NCBI GenBank assembly: GCA_022565415.1
Contig: JAIUMT010000221.1
Span: 1-5,794, forward strand
DNA from: Balneolales bacterium
Lineage (GTDB): Bacteria; Bacteroidota; Rhodothermia; Balneolales; HLUCCA01
Direction of reading: 5' to 3'
DNA: 5,794 nucleotides
In this document: piece by piece, positions 1 through 5,794 of the stretch
Layout: each line of letters opens with the position of its first letter
Numbering within the stretch: the first letter of the stretch is position 1
Program-made: the position numbers and the translations under genes
Notes under the pieces: model-generated
Seen by the model: the letters and a program-made list of their open reading frames with translations, nothing else
What the model was told of the DNA's origin: nothing
The model's database searches: none

Positions 1-1686
1 CGAGGTGGAATTTTAACTCCGGCGCAGGCGCGGCGTGCAATCGCCGGGATCGAAGCCGAGGCACGTGGATCGCAACTCCGAAACCGGTATGAAGCGCTGT
101 TTCGGGCCATGGATGAATGGTCGGGTGGGGGACAATCGCCGTACTGGGTAACAACGGGATCGGCGGGGGGAGCAGATCAATTGATTGGGGCGGATGTGAA
201 CAACGCCCGGGTGCCGATGAACGTGGTAAAACTCGGATCTGCGCGGTTATCGAATACCGTTGTCTCGAATGTTACAACAGTTGGCGCCGTTACTGGATCT
301 GGCCGGCCGTTTAACCTCGAAGTCGAAATTTCAAATCTGGGCACAGAGTCGGCACTAAATCATTTTGTAAGTCTCGAGGCCGAAAACGAACTCATCGGCC
401 AATATCAGGCCGACCTCGAACCTGGTGAGTCGCGTGCATTTGTTTTTGAGGTGGTGCCGGGCTCGGCTGGGGACCTAACCGGACGCGTTATCCTCGAAGG
501 AGATGCTTTTTCTCAAGATAACATCCGTTATTACAGCGTGAATGTGCCCGAAAGTCGATCTGTTCTACTGGTTCGCGATGGGGATTCCTCCGATTCGTAC
601 CTTCAGTCCGTTTTGCGCGCGGGTGAGCAAACGGGACGGCAAATCCGCCTGGAGATTAAAACCTTGAATGAACTGGCCACAATCGCGAATCCCGAGGAGT
701 ACGATGCTATAGTTCTGGATAGTCCGGTTACCATTCCTGAGGGTGTTCAGGAACTGCTTCAGCATTACGTACAAGCTGGAAACGGATTGGTGTTTTATCC
801 CTCAGAAAGAGGCTCCATCAACGCATACAATCGGTTTTTGTCGCGCTTCAATTCTGGTGAAATCACCGGATTTACTGGCGAATTTGCCTCATTTAACGCT
901 ATTACCCGACTTGCTTCAATTTCGGAAGGACATCCGGTTTTGGATACGGTGTTCGAGAAGCAGGAGTCCGACGAAATTCGCGTAACCTTGCCCTCGCTCT
1001 ACTACTATCTTCGGTACCAAACCGGGGGAAATGCCTCCGGACTCACCATTTTACGATCGGAGCTCGGCGATCCGCTTCTGGTCGAGCAACGTTTCGGCAA
1101 CGGACGAGTGATGGTTAACTTTTTGGGCGCAACTCCGGGGTGGAGCGCCATGCCAGGGAGTCCGCTTTTTGCTCCGCTTGCGTACCGAACTGTTTTGTAT
1201 GCGGCGTCTACCGGAACAGGTGGGATGTTCAATCATACCCTCGGCGAGCCATTCAACGAGCAGCTTGTCTTGGCAGAACCGCTTGTAGATATACGCAATA
1301 TTGAAACCGAATCCGTTTATCGGGTTAATGTTCAGGCAACGGTTTCCGGACCCGGAACCGTGCGTTACGACGCAGTAGAGTGGTCTCCGGGCATCTATGA
1401 AATCACCGACAACACCCAAACCCGAAGCTTTAGTGTAAATTTGGATGTATCAGAATCGGATTTTCGTTCGTTAGATACTCAGCAACTTGAAACTCTGCTC
1501 AAAGATCAGTTATATCTAGGTAGTGTGTTCGAGGCCGGAGAACAATCGATCGAAGATGTGAAGTCTGAAATCGGGTCGGCCGGCTTCGGTTCCGAAATAT
1601 GGAATGTATTCATACTACTGGCGTTTATGTTTCTCGTTGCAGAATCAATCGTTTCGCGGTGGTATAAAGCGGAGACCATATCATGA
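1..1686 (+). CDS. BatA/VWA-type membrane protein, 5'-truncated by window edge
   Basis: The reading frame is open from base 1, so the ATG at 109 is internal and the true start lies upstream. The 561 visible residues resemble the C-terminal part of Bacteroidota BatA-domain membrane proteins. In that family an N-terminal two-helix anchor and a VWA-like domain come first; the anchor would lie before the window, and residues 1-60 look like the end of the VWA-like part. Residues about 98-180 form a CARDB/Ig-like beta region (RPFNLEVEISNLG). Residues about 186-400 resemble the glutamine-amidotransferase-like fold of the family: SVLLVRDGD, YDAIVLD, then GNGRVMVNFLG and a PLFAPLAYRTVLY segment. A beta-rich stretch follows, and one membrane helix lies at about 532-552 (IWNVFILLAFMFLVAESIV), ending in a short basic tail. 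The bulk is probably periplasmic, anchored at both ends. The exact role is unknown; Bat proteins were linked to aerotolerance in Bacteroides, but this member should not be assumed to share that. The family call is fairly sure, the function is not. Confidence 0.8.
   Translation, partial: RGGILTPAQARRAIAGIEAEARGSQLRNRYEALFRAMDEWSGGGQSPYWVTTGSAGGADQLIGADVNNARVPMNVVKLGSARLSNTVVSNVTTVGAVTGSGRPFNLEVEISNLGTESALNHFVSLEAENELIGQYQADLEPGESRAFVFEVVPGSAGDLTGRVILEGDAFSQDNIRYYSVNVPESRSVLLVRDGDSSDSYLQSVLRAGEQTGRQIRLEIKTLNELATIANPEEYDAIVLDSPVTIPEGVQELLQHYVQAGNGLVFYPSERGSINAYNRFLSRFNSGEITGFTGEFASFNAITRLASISEGHPVLDTVFEKQESDEIRVTLPSLYYYLRYQTGGNASGLTILRSELGDPLLVEQRFGNGRVMVNFLGATPGWSAMPGSPLFAPLAYRTVLYAASTGTGGMFNHTLGEPFNEQLVLAEPLVDIRNIETESVYRVNVQATVSGPGTVRYDAVEWSPGIYEITDNTQTRSFSVNLDVSESDFRSLDTQQLETLLKDQLYLGSVFEAGEQSIEDVKSEIGSAGFGSEIWNVFILLAFMFLVAESIVSRWYKAETIS
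1671..1686 (+). promoter_or_regulatory. Shine-Dalgarno-like GGAG and ATGA stop-start overlap
   Basis: GGAG at 1671-1674 sits 8 bases before the ATG at 1683. The stop codon of the BatA-like gene (TGA, 1684-1686) overlaps that ATG as ATGA. This arrangement usually means translational coupling, with ribosomes ending the first gene re-starting on the second. It is the only gene start in the window with a recognisable Shine-Dalgarno-like motif, and it supports 1683 as the true start. Confidence 0.6.
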
Positions 1687-2279
1687 ATCTATTTACAAAT
1701 TCGGCGGGCTTTCAGATTCTCATGCTGATGATGCTCGCATTCGCAACGCTCGCGTTTACCTTGCTGGCCATGGTCACGGTTTCGAACGCCTGGAGACTGC
1801 GGAATCCGCTTCTTAGCTGGCGGGCAGGAAAACTGTACGGATATCCGCTTTTTGCCAGTATCTTCCTCGGATTCTCCATCTTTACCAGCTTCGTGCTCTA
1901 TTATAAAGGTGAATCCGGCATGGGTCCCGTAATGGCGTGCTACAGCTGGATTGCCCTCACCTGGTTTTTCTCCAGCTACCAAATGTCTAAACGATATATC
2001 ACCGATAACGGCATCGTCAAAAATGTAAACGATCCATCTCAAACTGTTCGCTGGTCGAACATTGCCGACTTTATTGAGAAGCAATCAGCTGGAGGTAGCA
2101 TATTCGTATTTTTCTACATGCAATCTGAACCCGGAGCTTCCAAAAAACAAATGAATAGAGTTGAGTTATTTGTCCCCAATGTACAACGCGATACATTCCA
2201 TAAATTGTTAAATTACAAATTACGCCGTCGCTTTACGCAACAATCAATTTATGCGTCCGGTTACGAGCAATTCAATTAA
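1683..2279 (+). CDS. Three-helix membrane protein with cytosolic PH-like tail, unknown function
   Basis: This 198-residue protein has three predicted membrane helices at about residues 10-34, 53-74 and 80-98. A soluble tail follows at about 102-181. The basic loop between helices 1 and 2 (WRLRNPLLSWRAGK) suggests that this loop is cytosolic, which places the N-terminus outside and the tail inside. The tail has a pattern seen in small bacterial PH-like/DUF5673-type domains: a 'YITDNGIV' strand pair, a 'VRWSNIADF' segment, two hydrophobic strands, then 'F.PNVQRDTFHKLLNYKLRRRF'. That domain assignment is by eye and tentative. The gene overlaps the BatA-like gene by four bases, so the two products are probably made together and may form one envelope complex. 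hflX starts 11 bases downstream. I do not recognise a named family, and the function is unknown. Confidence 0.75.
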   Translation: MNLFTNSAGFQILMLMMLAFATLAFTLLAMVTVSNAWRLRNPLLSWRAGKLYGYPLFASIFLGFSIFTSFVLYYKGESGMGPVMACYSWIALTWFFSSYQMSKRYITDNGIVKNVNDPSQTVRWSNIADFIEKQSAGGSIFVFFYMQSEPGASKKQMNRVELFVPNVQRDTFHKLLNYKLRRRFTQQSIYASGYEQFN

Positions 2280-2290
2280 ACGATACCTAC

Positions 2291-3559
2291 TTGTTAGAAA
2301 AGAATACAATTACTAAAGAACGTGCCGTCCTGGTCGGACTTTACGGCTACGATACTCCCCGACAGAAAGCTGAAGAATATCTCGAAGAACTTGCCCTCCT
2401 TACCGATACAGCCGGCGGAACGGTTATGTACAAAATTATTCAGAACCGCGACAAACCTCATATCGGCACCTATGTTGGAAAAGGCAAGCTCAATGAAATC
2501 AAGGAATTGATTAAAGCAGAAGAGCTGGATATCCTCATTTTTGATGACGACCTCACACCAACGCAAACCAGAAACATCGAGCGCGAAACCGAAGTCAAGG
2601 TTCTCGATCGCAGCGGACTAATTCTCGATATTTTCGCATCCCGAGCGAAATCTTCCACTGCGATTACTCAGGTTGAACTCGCCCAGTTGCAATATATTCT
2701 GCCCCGACTAACCCGAATGTGGACACACCTTTCCCGGCAAAAAGGTGGAATTGGCACGAAAGGTCCGGGTGAGACACAAATTGAAACAGATAGACGAATC
2801 GTCAAAACACGGATTTCCGTGCTTCGCGAAAAACTATCCAAACTGGAAAAACAACGTGCAACCCAACGACAAGGACGCGAAAAGCATCCGCGCGTCGCGC
2901 TTGTGGGCTATACCAACGCCGGTAAATCTTCGCTGATGAATACCCTGGTCGACGCCGGAGTCCTCGCAGAAGATCGATTATTTGCCACGCTCGACTCGAC
3001 CATGCGCCGGTACGAGCTCGGAAATAAAGTTCTGTTGTTGTCCGACACCGTTGGATTCATCCGAAAACTTCCTCACAAACTTATCGAAAGCTTTAAGTCC
3101 ACCCTGGACGAAGTCCGCGAAGCCGACCTTTTACTGCACGTCGTAGATGCTTCATCTCCGTACGCCTCAGAATACATAACCGTGGTGCATCAGACCCTGA
3201 AAGACATTGGCGCAGAAGACAAGCCCGAGATTTTGGTGCTGAACAAAGTCGACCTCATAAACGACGAATCTGTCTTTAACGCGTTGAAAGCCGATTATCC
3301 GGATGCGGTCTATGGTTCGGCCACACGAGGTATTGGAATCGAGACGTTGAACGAGACGTTACTACAGCGAACGATCAGTGATGTGCAATTTCACGAAATG
3401 AAGCTTCCTGTTAGTAATTTCAAAGCGATTGCGTACATTCATGAGAACGCTGATGTTGAAGAACTGAAATACGACGAAGATATGGCCCTTGTTCGCTTCA
3501 GTATGCACAACAAATATCTTTCGAAATTGCACGATGCGATGTCGGAAGAAACGAAATAG
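2291..3559 (+). CDS. hflX: GTPase HflX, ribosome-splitting factor
   Basis: HflX is a cytosolic GTPase of the OBG-HflX group. It binds the 50S subunit and, in studied bacteria, splits stalled or idle 70S ribosomes under stress. The 422-residue length matches the family (about 426 in E. coli). The N-terminal HflX domain spans about residues 10-150, followed by the signature KGGIGTKGPGETQIETDRR at 151-169 and a coiled-coil linker at about 170-196. All G motifs are present: G1 GYTNAGKS 206-213, switch I FATLDSTMR 231-239, G3 DTVGF 252-256, G4 NKVD 318-321 and G5 SAT 343-345. Residues about 361-420 form the C-terminal domain. The Phe after DTVG stands in the catalytic-Gln position, as is normal for this family. 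The start is TTG: no in-frame ATG occurs before residue 46, and TTG keeps the conserved RAVLVGL segment. No Shine-Dalgarno is visible. The gene is probably in one operon with its neighbours on both sides. Confidence 0.96.
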   Translation: MLEKNTITKERAVLVGLYGYDTPRQKAEEYLEELALLTDTAGGTVMYKIIQNRDKPHIGTYVGKGKLNEIKELIKAEELDILIFDDDLTPTQTRNIERETEVKVLDRSGLILDIFASRAKSSTAITQVELAQLQYILPRLTRMWTHLSRQKGGIGTKGPGETQIETDRRIVKTRISVLREKLSKLEKQRATQRQGREKHPRVALVGYTNAGKSSLMNTLVDAGVLAEDRLFATLDSTMRRYELGNKVLLLSDTVGFIRKLPHKLIESFKSTLDEVREADLLLHVVDASSPYASEYITVVHQTLKDIGAEDKPEILVLNKVDLINDESVFNALKADYPDAVYGSATRGIGIETLNETLLQRTISDVQFHEMKLPVSNFKAIAYIHENADVEELKYDEDMALVRFSMHNKYLSKLHDAMSEETK

Positions 3560-3586
3560 CCGATGAGTTTGTAACATAAATCAGAT

Positions 3587-4255
3587 ATGCTAGTACGCGA
3601 AATCACAGATAACTATCACGATCCGCTGTTTACGACCAGTACAGTGGGCGATGCACTTGCGTCTTTGCGCGAGCATGATATGCTATTTTATCCGATTGTG
3701 GTGCAAGATACACAACTGTTGGCGGGTCAGGCTTCTCTCGACGATATTCGCAACTACCACACAGACGAATCCGCGATTGTAAACACCGGCTCCGGCTACG
3801 GACTCGTTCTCAAATCGAGTTCTCACGTGCTGGAGGCTACCCACATCATGCTCATGAATAAGCGCAAATCGTTGCCTGTTATTGATGATGCAGGACGATA
3901 CGCCGGAATTCTGACCAAAGATGTGCTCATAAGTTCTATCGTGAAACTGTTGAATCTGAATGAGCCTGGAACGGTAATTATGATCGAGCTAAAGCCACGG
4001 GACTTCATGCTCTCCGATATCATTCGGATTATCGAGTCGGAGGGTGCCCGAATTCTGAATTTGACGACGCAATCTCCCGATGCCGTTAACGATAACTACC
4101 GTATATCTGTGAAACTGAACCTCGACGACCTGTCTCGTGTCGGCAGTGCATTGCGCCGTTATGGCTACCTGATTTCAGTAGAATCTGCCTCAGAACTGAA
4201 CGATACCGACATGTCTGACAAAGCCGATGCCTTTCTTCGCTTTCTGGACATCTGA
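3587..4255 (+). CDS. CBS-pair protein with C-terminal ACT-like domain
   Basis: This 222-residue soluble protein has no signal peptide or membrane helix. CBS domain 1 spans about residues 1-58 and CBS domain 2 about 65-122; together they would form a Bateman module, which typically binds adenine nucleotides. Residues about 128-198 (starting GTVIMIELKPRDF) have the beta-alpha-beta pattern of an ACT-like regulatory domain: a helix with SDIIRIIESEGARIL, strands, then a helix ending in RYGYLI. CBS-plus-ACT-like proteins of this size are common in Bacteroidota, and their ligand and target are not firmly known. CBS1 keeps the S-x-x-D ribose/phosphate motif (S50, D53), whereas CBS2 has T-x-D (T110, D112), one residue short. 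The gene starts with ATG 27 bases after hflX and has no clear Shine-Dalgarno, so it is likely co-transcribed with hflX. It probably senses nucleotide or energy state, by inference from domains only. Confidence 0.85.
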   Translation: MLVREITDNYHDPLFTTSTVGDALASLREHDMLFYPIVVQDTQLLAGQASLDDIRNYHTDESAIVNTGSGYGLVLKSSSHVLEATHIMLMNKRKSLPVIDDAGRYAGILTKDVLISSIVKLLNLNEPGTVIMIELKPRDFMLSDIIRIIESEGARILNLTTQSPDAVNDNYRISVKLNLDDLSRVGSALRRYGYLISVESASELNDTDMSDKADAFLRFLDI

Positions 4256-4269
4256 TATACTACCGGTCC

Positions 4270-4364
4270 GCAGTAATCGTTGTATTTTTGAGTCTATGCA
4301 CCCTTAACTGAGCAGTAGTCCGTTCAAGTGCTTATATTCATAACGCAATGCAGTAATCTTGTAT
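4270..4364 (+). repeat. Three short direct repeats, GCAGTARTC
   Basis: GCAGTAATC occurs at 4270-4278 and 4350-4358, and GCAGTAGTC at 4312-4320. The outer two copies extend further: GCAGTAATCGTTGTAT (4270-4285) and GCAGTAATCTTGTAT (4350-4364) differ by a single inserted base. Copy starts are 42 and 38 bases apart, close to four helical turns. They could be binding sites for a regulator of the TPR gene, but short repeats in a small gap can also arise by chance. Confidence 0.4.
4283..4290 (+). promoter_or_regulatory. Possible Bacteroidota-type -7 promoter element
   Basis: TATTTTTG matches the Bacteroidota -7 consensus TAnnTTTG. It would start transcription near 4297, about 90 bases before the TPR gene. 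No TTTG is visible at the expected -33 spacing (about 4259-4263), so the call is weak. It overlaps the end of the first repeat copy, which would suit regulation if both are real. Confidence 0.25.
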
Positions 4365-4384
4365 CCGACATAAGTATTAACAGT

Positions 4385-5794
4385 TTGAAAACCTTAGTAA
4401 AACCCCTGAGCATCCTATTTTTCTGCGTTGGTTTCCCGTTGTTGGTCATGGCTCAAGTCCACGACACATCACCGAACCACGATTATTCCAACGGTGTACG
4501 CCTGTATGAGGAAGGCTTTTTCGAACAATCGGCGCGACAGTTAGAGGAATTTCTTAGCAAGTCTCAGAACAAAGAGCAACGTGAAGTTGCATCGTATTTT
4601 CTCGCAAGGGCAAGAGCCGGAGCAGATTCACTACGAACCGTAGTGTATTATGAGCAATTCGTTGATGCATATCCGACTGTAGAACGGGCGGCTGATTTAC
4701 TCGTTGAGCTCGGACATCGATACCGGAAATCCCAAGACTACTTGCTGGCCATAGATAATTTCGAGCGGGCGCTGGAAATCGATATGGACGATACCAAAGG
4801 CGCGGAACTCATGTTCTGGACGGCCGAAATGTATATTGCCATTGGGGACTTAGCCACGGCACGTGCCTATTACTTACGACTTTCAGACACCTATCGAAGA
4901 TCCGAACTTTCTCCGGAGGCGCTGTATGCCCGTGGACGTTTATACCTGGAAGAGCTGGATTTCGAGAATACATCCGCAGCATTTGAATTACTCCGCGAGC
5001 GCCATGCATTTCACCCAACGACGCGTCGAATCGGAACTGCCTTGGGCGAATCGTATTTTCAGCAGGGTAAATATCGCGAGGCAATAACATCGTTGCGAAG
5101 CGCACTTCCGACCTTAGACGATCCAGAGCAGGAGTCGAAAGCCATTCTTCTTGTAGCCGAGAGTTACAACTTCTTAAACGAACGTGACGACGCATCAACC
5201 TGGTATTTGCGATACGTGAACAGGAATGAAGGCACCGAAAACGAGCGACTTGCCCACTACGGACTCGGTTGGGTGTACCACAAACAAGGAATTTATCACT
5301 GGGCGGCCCGTTCGTTCGCCAAAGCAGTTACCAGCGAAGATGAAACATCCCGCAAAGCACTTTACTACAAAGCTGTAAACGAAAAACTAAGCGGACGATA
5401 CGATCTGGCGCTTGGTTCATTTCAGGAGTTTGGTCGGCGCTTTCAGGATGGATTCTGGATTGAGGAAGCCTACTACGAATGGGCTATTGTCTCGTTCGAA
5501 ATAGGTGATTATGTAGCCGCTTTAGAGACATTGCTCGATTTAGTACGCTCGGAGACGAGATTGCAGAATCCAGGTCAGGTCTTTACTCTACTTGGAGAAG
5601 CCTATTTTGCTAATAATGAGTTCGCACGGGCCATCGAAGCCTTCGAATATGCCGAACAAATTACCGATCTGGATCCGGCTGTAAAAAGACAAGCTCAGTT
5701 TCAGCGCGGATGGGTATTGTTTCAGAATCAGGCTTTTCAAACAGCACAACCCATTTTCGAAAATGTTTACAAAGATGAGCCTCGCGGACGATTA
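4385..5794 (+). CDS. Exported TPR-repeat protein, 3'-truncated by window edge
   Basis: The frame stays open to the last base, giving 470 residues with the C-terminus missing. The best start is TTG at 4385: it gives a classic signal peptide, MKTLVKPLSILFFCVGFPLL followed by VMA and a likely cleavage before Gln24. The mature part is therefore periplasmic or outer-membrane associated. From about residue 34 on it is almost wholly helical tetratricopeptide repeats, roughly twelve units of about 34-37 residues. Clear ones lie near 103-136 (YLLAIDNFERALEID), 216-245 (GESYFQQGKYREAITSL), 287-316 and 398-428 (GEAYFANNEFARAIEAFEYA). TPR stacks bind proteins, so a scaffold role in envelope assembly is plausible, but no enzyme domain is visible. 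An ATG at 4448 would lose the signal peptide. Cys14 is not in a lipobox context. No Shine-Dalgarno is seen. The 129-base gap suggests its own promoter. Confidence 0.85.
   Translation, partial: MKTLVKPLSILFFCVGFPLLVMAQVHDTSPNHDYSNGVRLYEEGFFEQSARQLEEFLSKSQNKEQREVASYFLARARAGADSLRTVVYYEQFVDAYPTVERAADLLVELGHRYRKSQDYLLAIDNFERALEIDMDDTKGAELMFWTAEMYIAIGDLATARAYYLRLSDTYRRSELSPEALYARGRLYLEELDFENTSAAFELLRERHAFHPTTRRIGTALGESYFQQGKYREAITSLRSALPTLDDPEQESKAILLVAESYNFLNERDDASTWYLRYVNRNEGTENERLAHYGLGWVYHKQGIYHWAARSFAKAVTSEDETSRKALYYKAVNEKLSGRYDLALGSFQEFGRRFQDGFWIEEAYYEWAIVSFEIGDYVAALETLLDLVRSETRLQNPGQVFTLLGEAYFANNEFARAIEAFEYAEQITDLDPAVKRQAQFQRGWVLFQNQAFQTAQPIFENVYKDEPRGRL

Larger units (their letters stand above)
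4256..4384 (+). other. 129-base intergenic gap before the TPR gene
   Basis: This is the only sizeable non-coding stretch in the window. It separates the tightly packed upstream block from the TPR gene, so it probably holds a terminator for the first and a promoter for the second. No strong GC-rich hairpin followed by a T-run is visible. The stretch is AT-rich toward its right end and holds the repeats and the possible promoter element listed separately. Confidence 0.6.

Noticed and set aside
109..111. ATG at 109 as the start of the BatA-like gene
   Set aside because: The frame is open back to base 1 with coherent protein-like sequence (RGGILTPAQARRAIAGIEAE), and the family needs an N-terminal membrane anchor that would lie further upstream.
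1051..1419. 122-codon reverse-strand open frame
   Set aside because: It lies wholly inside the BatA-like gene, its protein has no recognisable domain and looks like low-quality shadow sequence.
1689..2084. 131-codon reverse-strand open frame
   Set aside because: It lies opposite the three-helix membrane protein gene, is rich in charged and His/Cys residues with no domain pattern, and is best explained as a shadow.
4303..4328. Hairpin CTTAAC...GTTCAAG as a terminator
   Set aside because: The stem is short, has a bulge and a 13-base loop, is not GC-rich and has no following T-run.
4328..4330. GTG as an earlier start for the TPR protein
   Set aside because: It would add 19 polar residues before the signal peptide, burying an otherwise ideal Lys-plus-hydrophobic N-terminus.
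4424..4426. Lipoprotein signal at Cys14 of the TPR protein
   Set aside because: The residues before the Cys (LFF) do not form a lipobox, and the hydrophobic core continues past it to a good VMA cleavage site.
4809..5198. 129-codon reverse-strand open frame
   Set aside because: It lies opposite the TPR gene, whose frame has clear repeats and a signal peptide; the reverse product shows no domain.

Overview
The window looks like ordinary chromosome from a Bacteroidota-type bacterium, most likely of the Bacteroidota/Balneolota/Rhodothermota group. This placement is inferred from the protein families: a BatA-type membrane protein, a Bacteroidota-style CBS-pair plus ACT-like protein, and an HflX with Bacteroidota-like sequence. 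Weak or absent Shine-Dalgarno sequences and two likely TTG starts fit the same picture. Base composition looks moderate and even throughout, and no mobile element, tRNA, rRNA or CRISPR array is visible.

All five genes lie on the + strand. Bases 1-1686 hold the C-terminal part of a BatA/von Willebrand-like membrane protein whose start lies before the window. Its stop overlaps, as ATGA, the start of a 198-aa protein with three membrane segments and a cytosolic tail (1683-2279). After 11 bases comes hflX, the ribosome-splitting GTPase (2291-3559, TTG start). After 27 bases comes a CBS-pair/ACT-like protein (3587-4255). The tight spacing suggests these four genes form one transcription unit.

A 129-base gap (4256-4384) follows. 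It holds three copies of a 9-base repeat and a possible Bacteroidota-type -7 promoter element. Next is an exported TPR-repeat protein that runs off the right edge (4385-5794, TTG start with a clear signal peptide).

The operon-like block pairs envelope proteins of unknown function (genes 1 and 2) with a stress-type ribosome rescue GTPase and a probable nucleotide-sensing protein. Nothing here proves a joint function. No clear new system is visible. The points most worth a second look are the coupled gene 1/gene 2 membrane pair, the repeat-bearing gap upstream of the TPR gene, and the shortened ligand motif in the second CBS domain.
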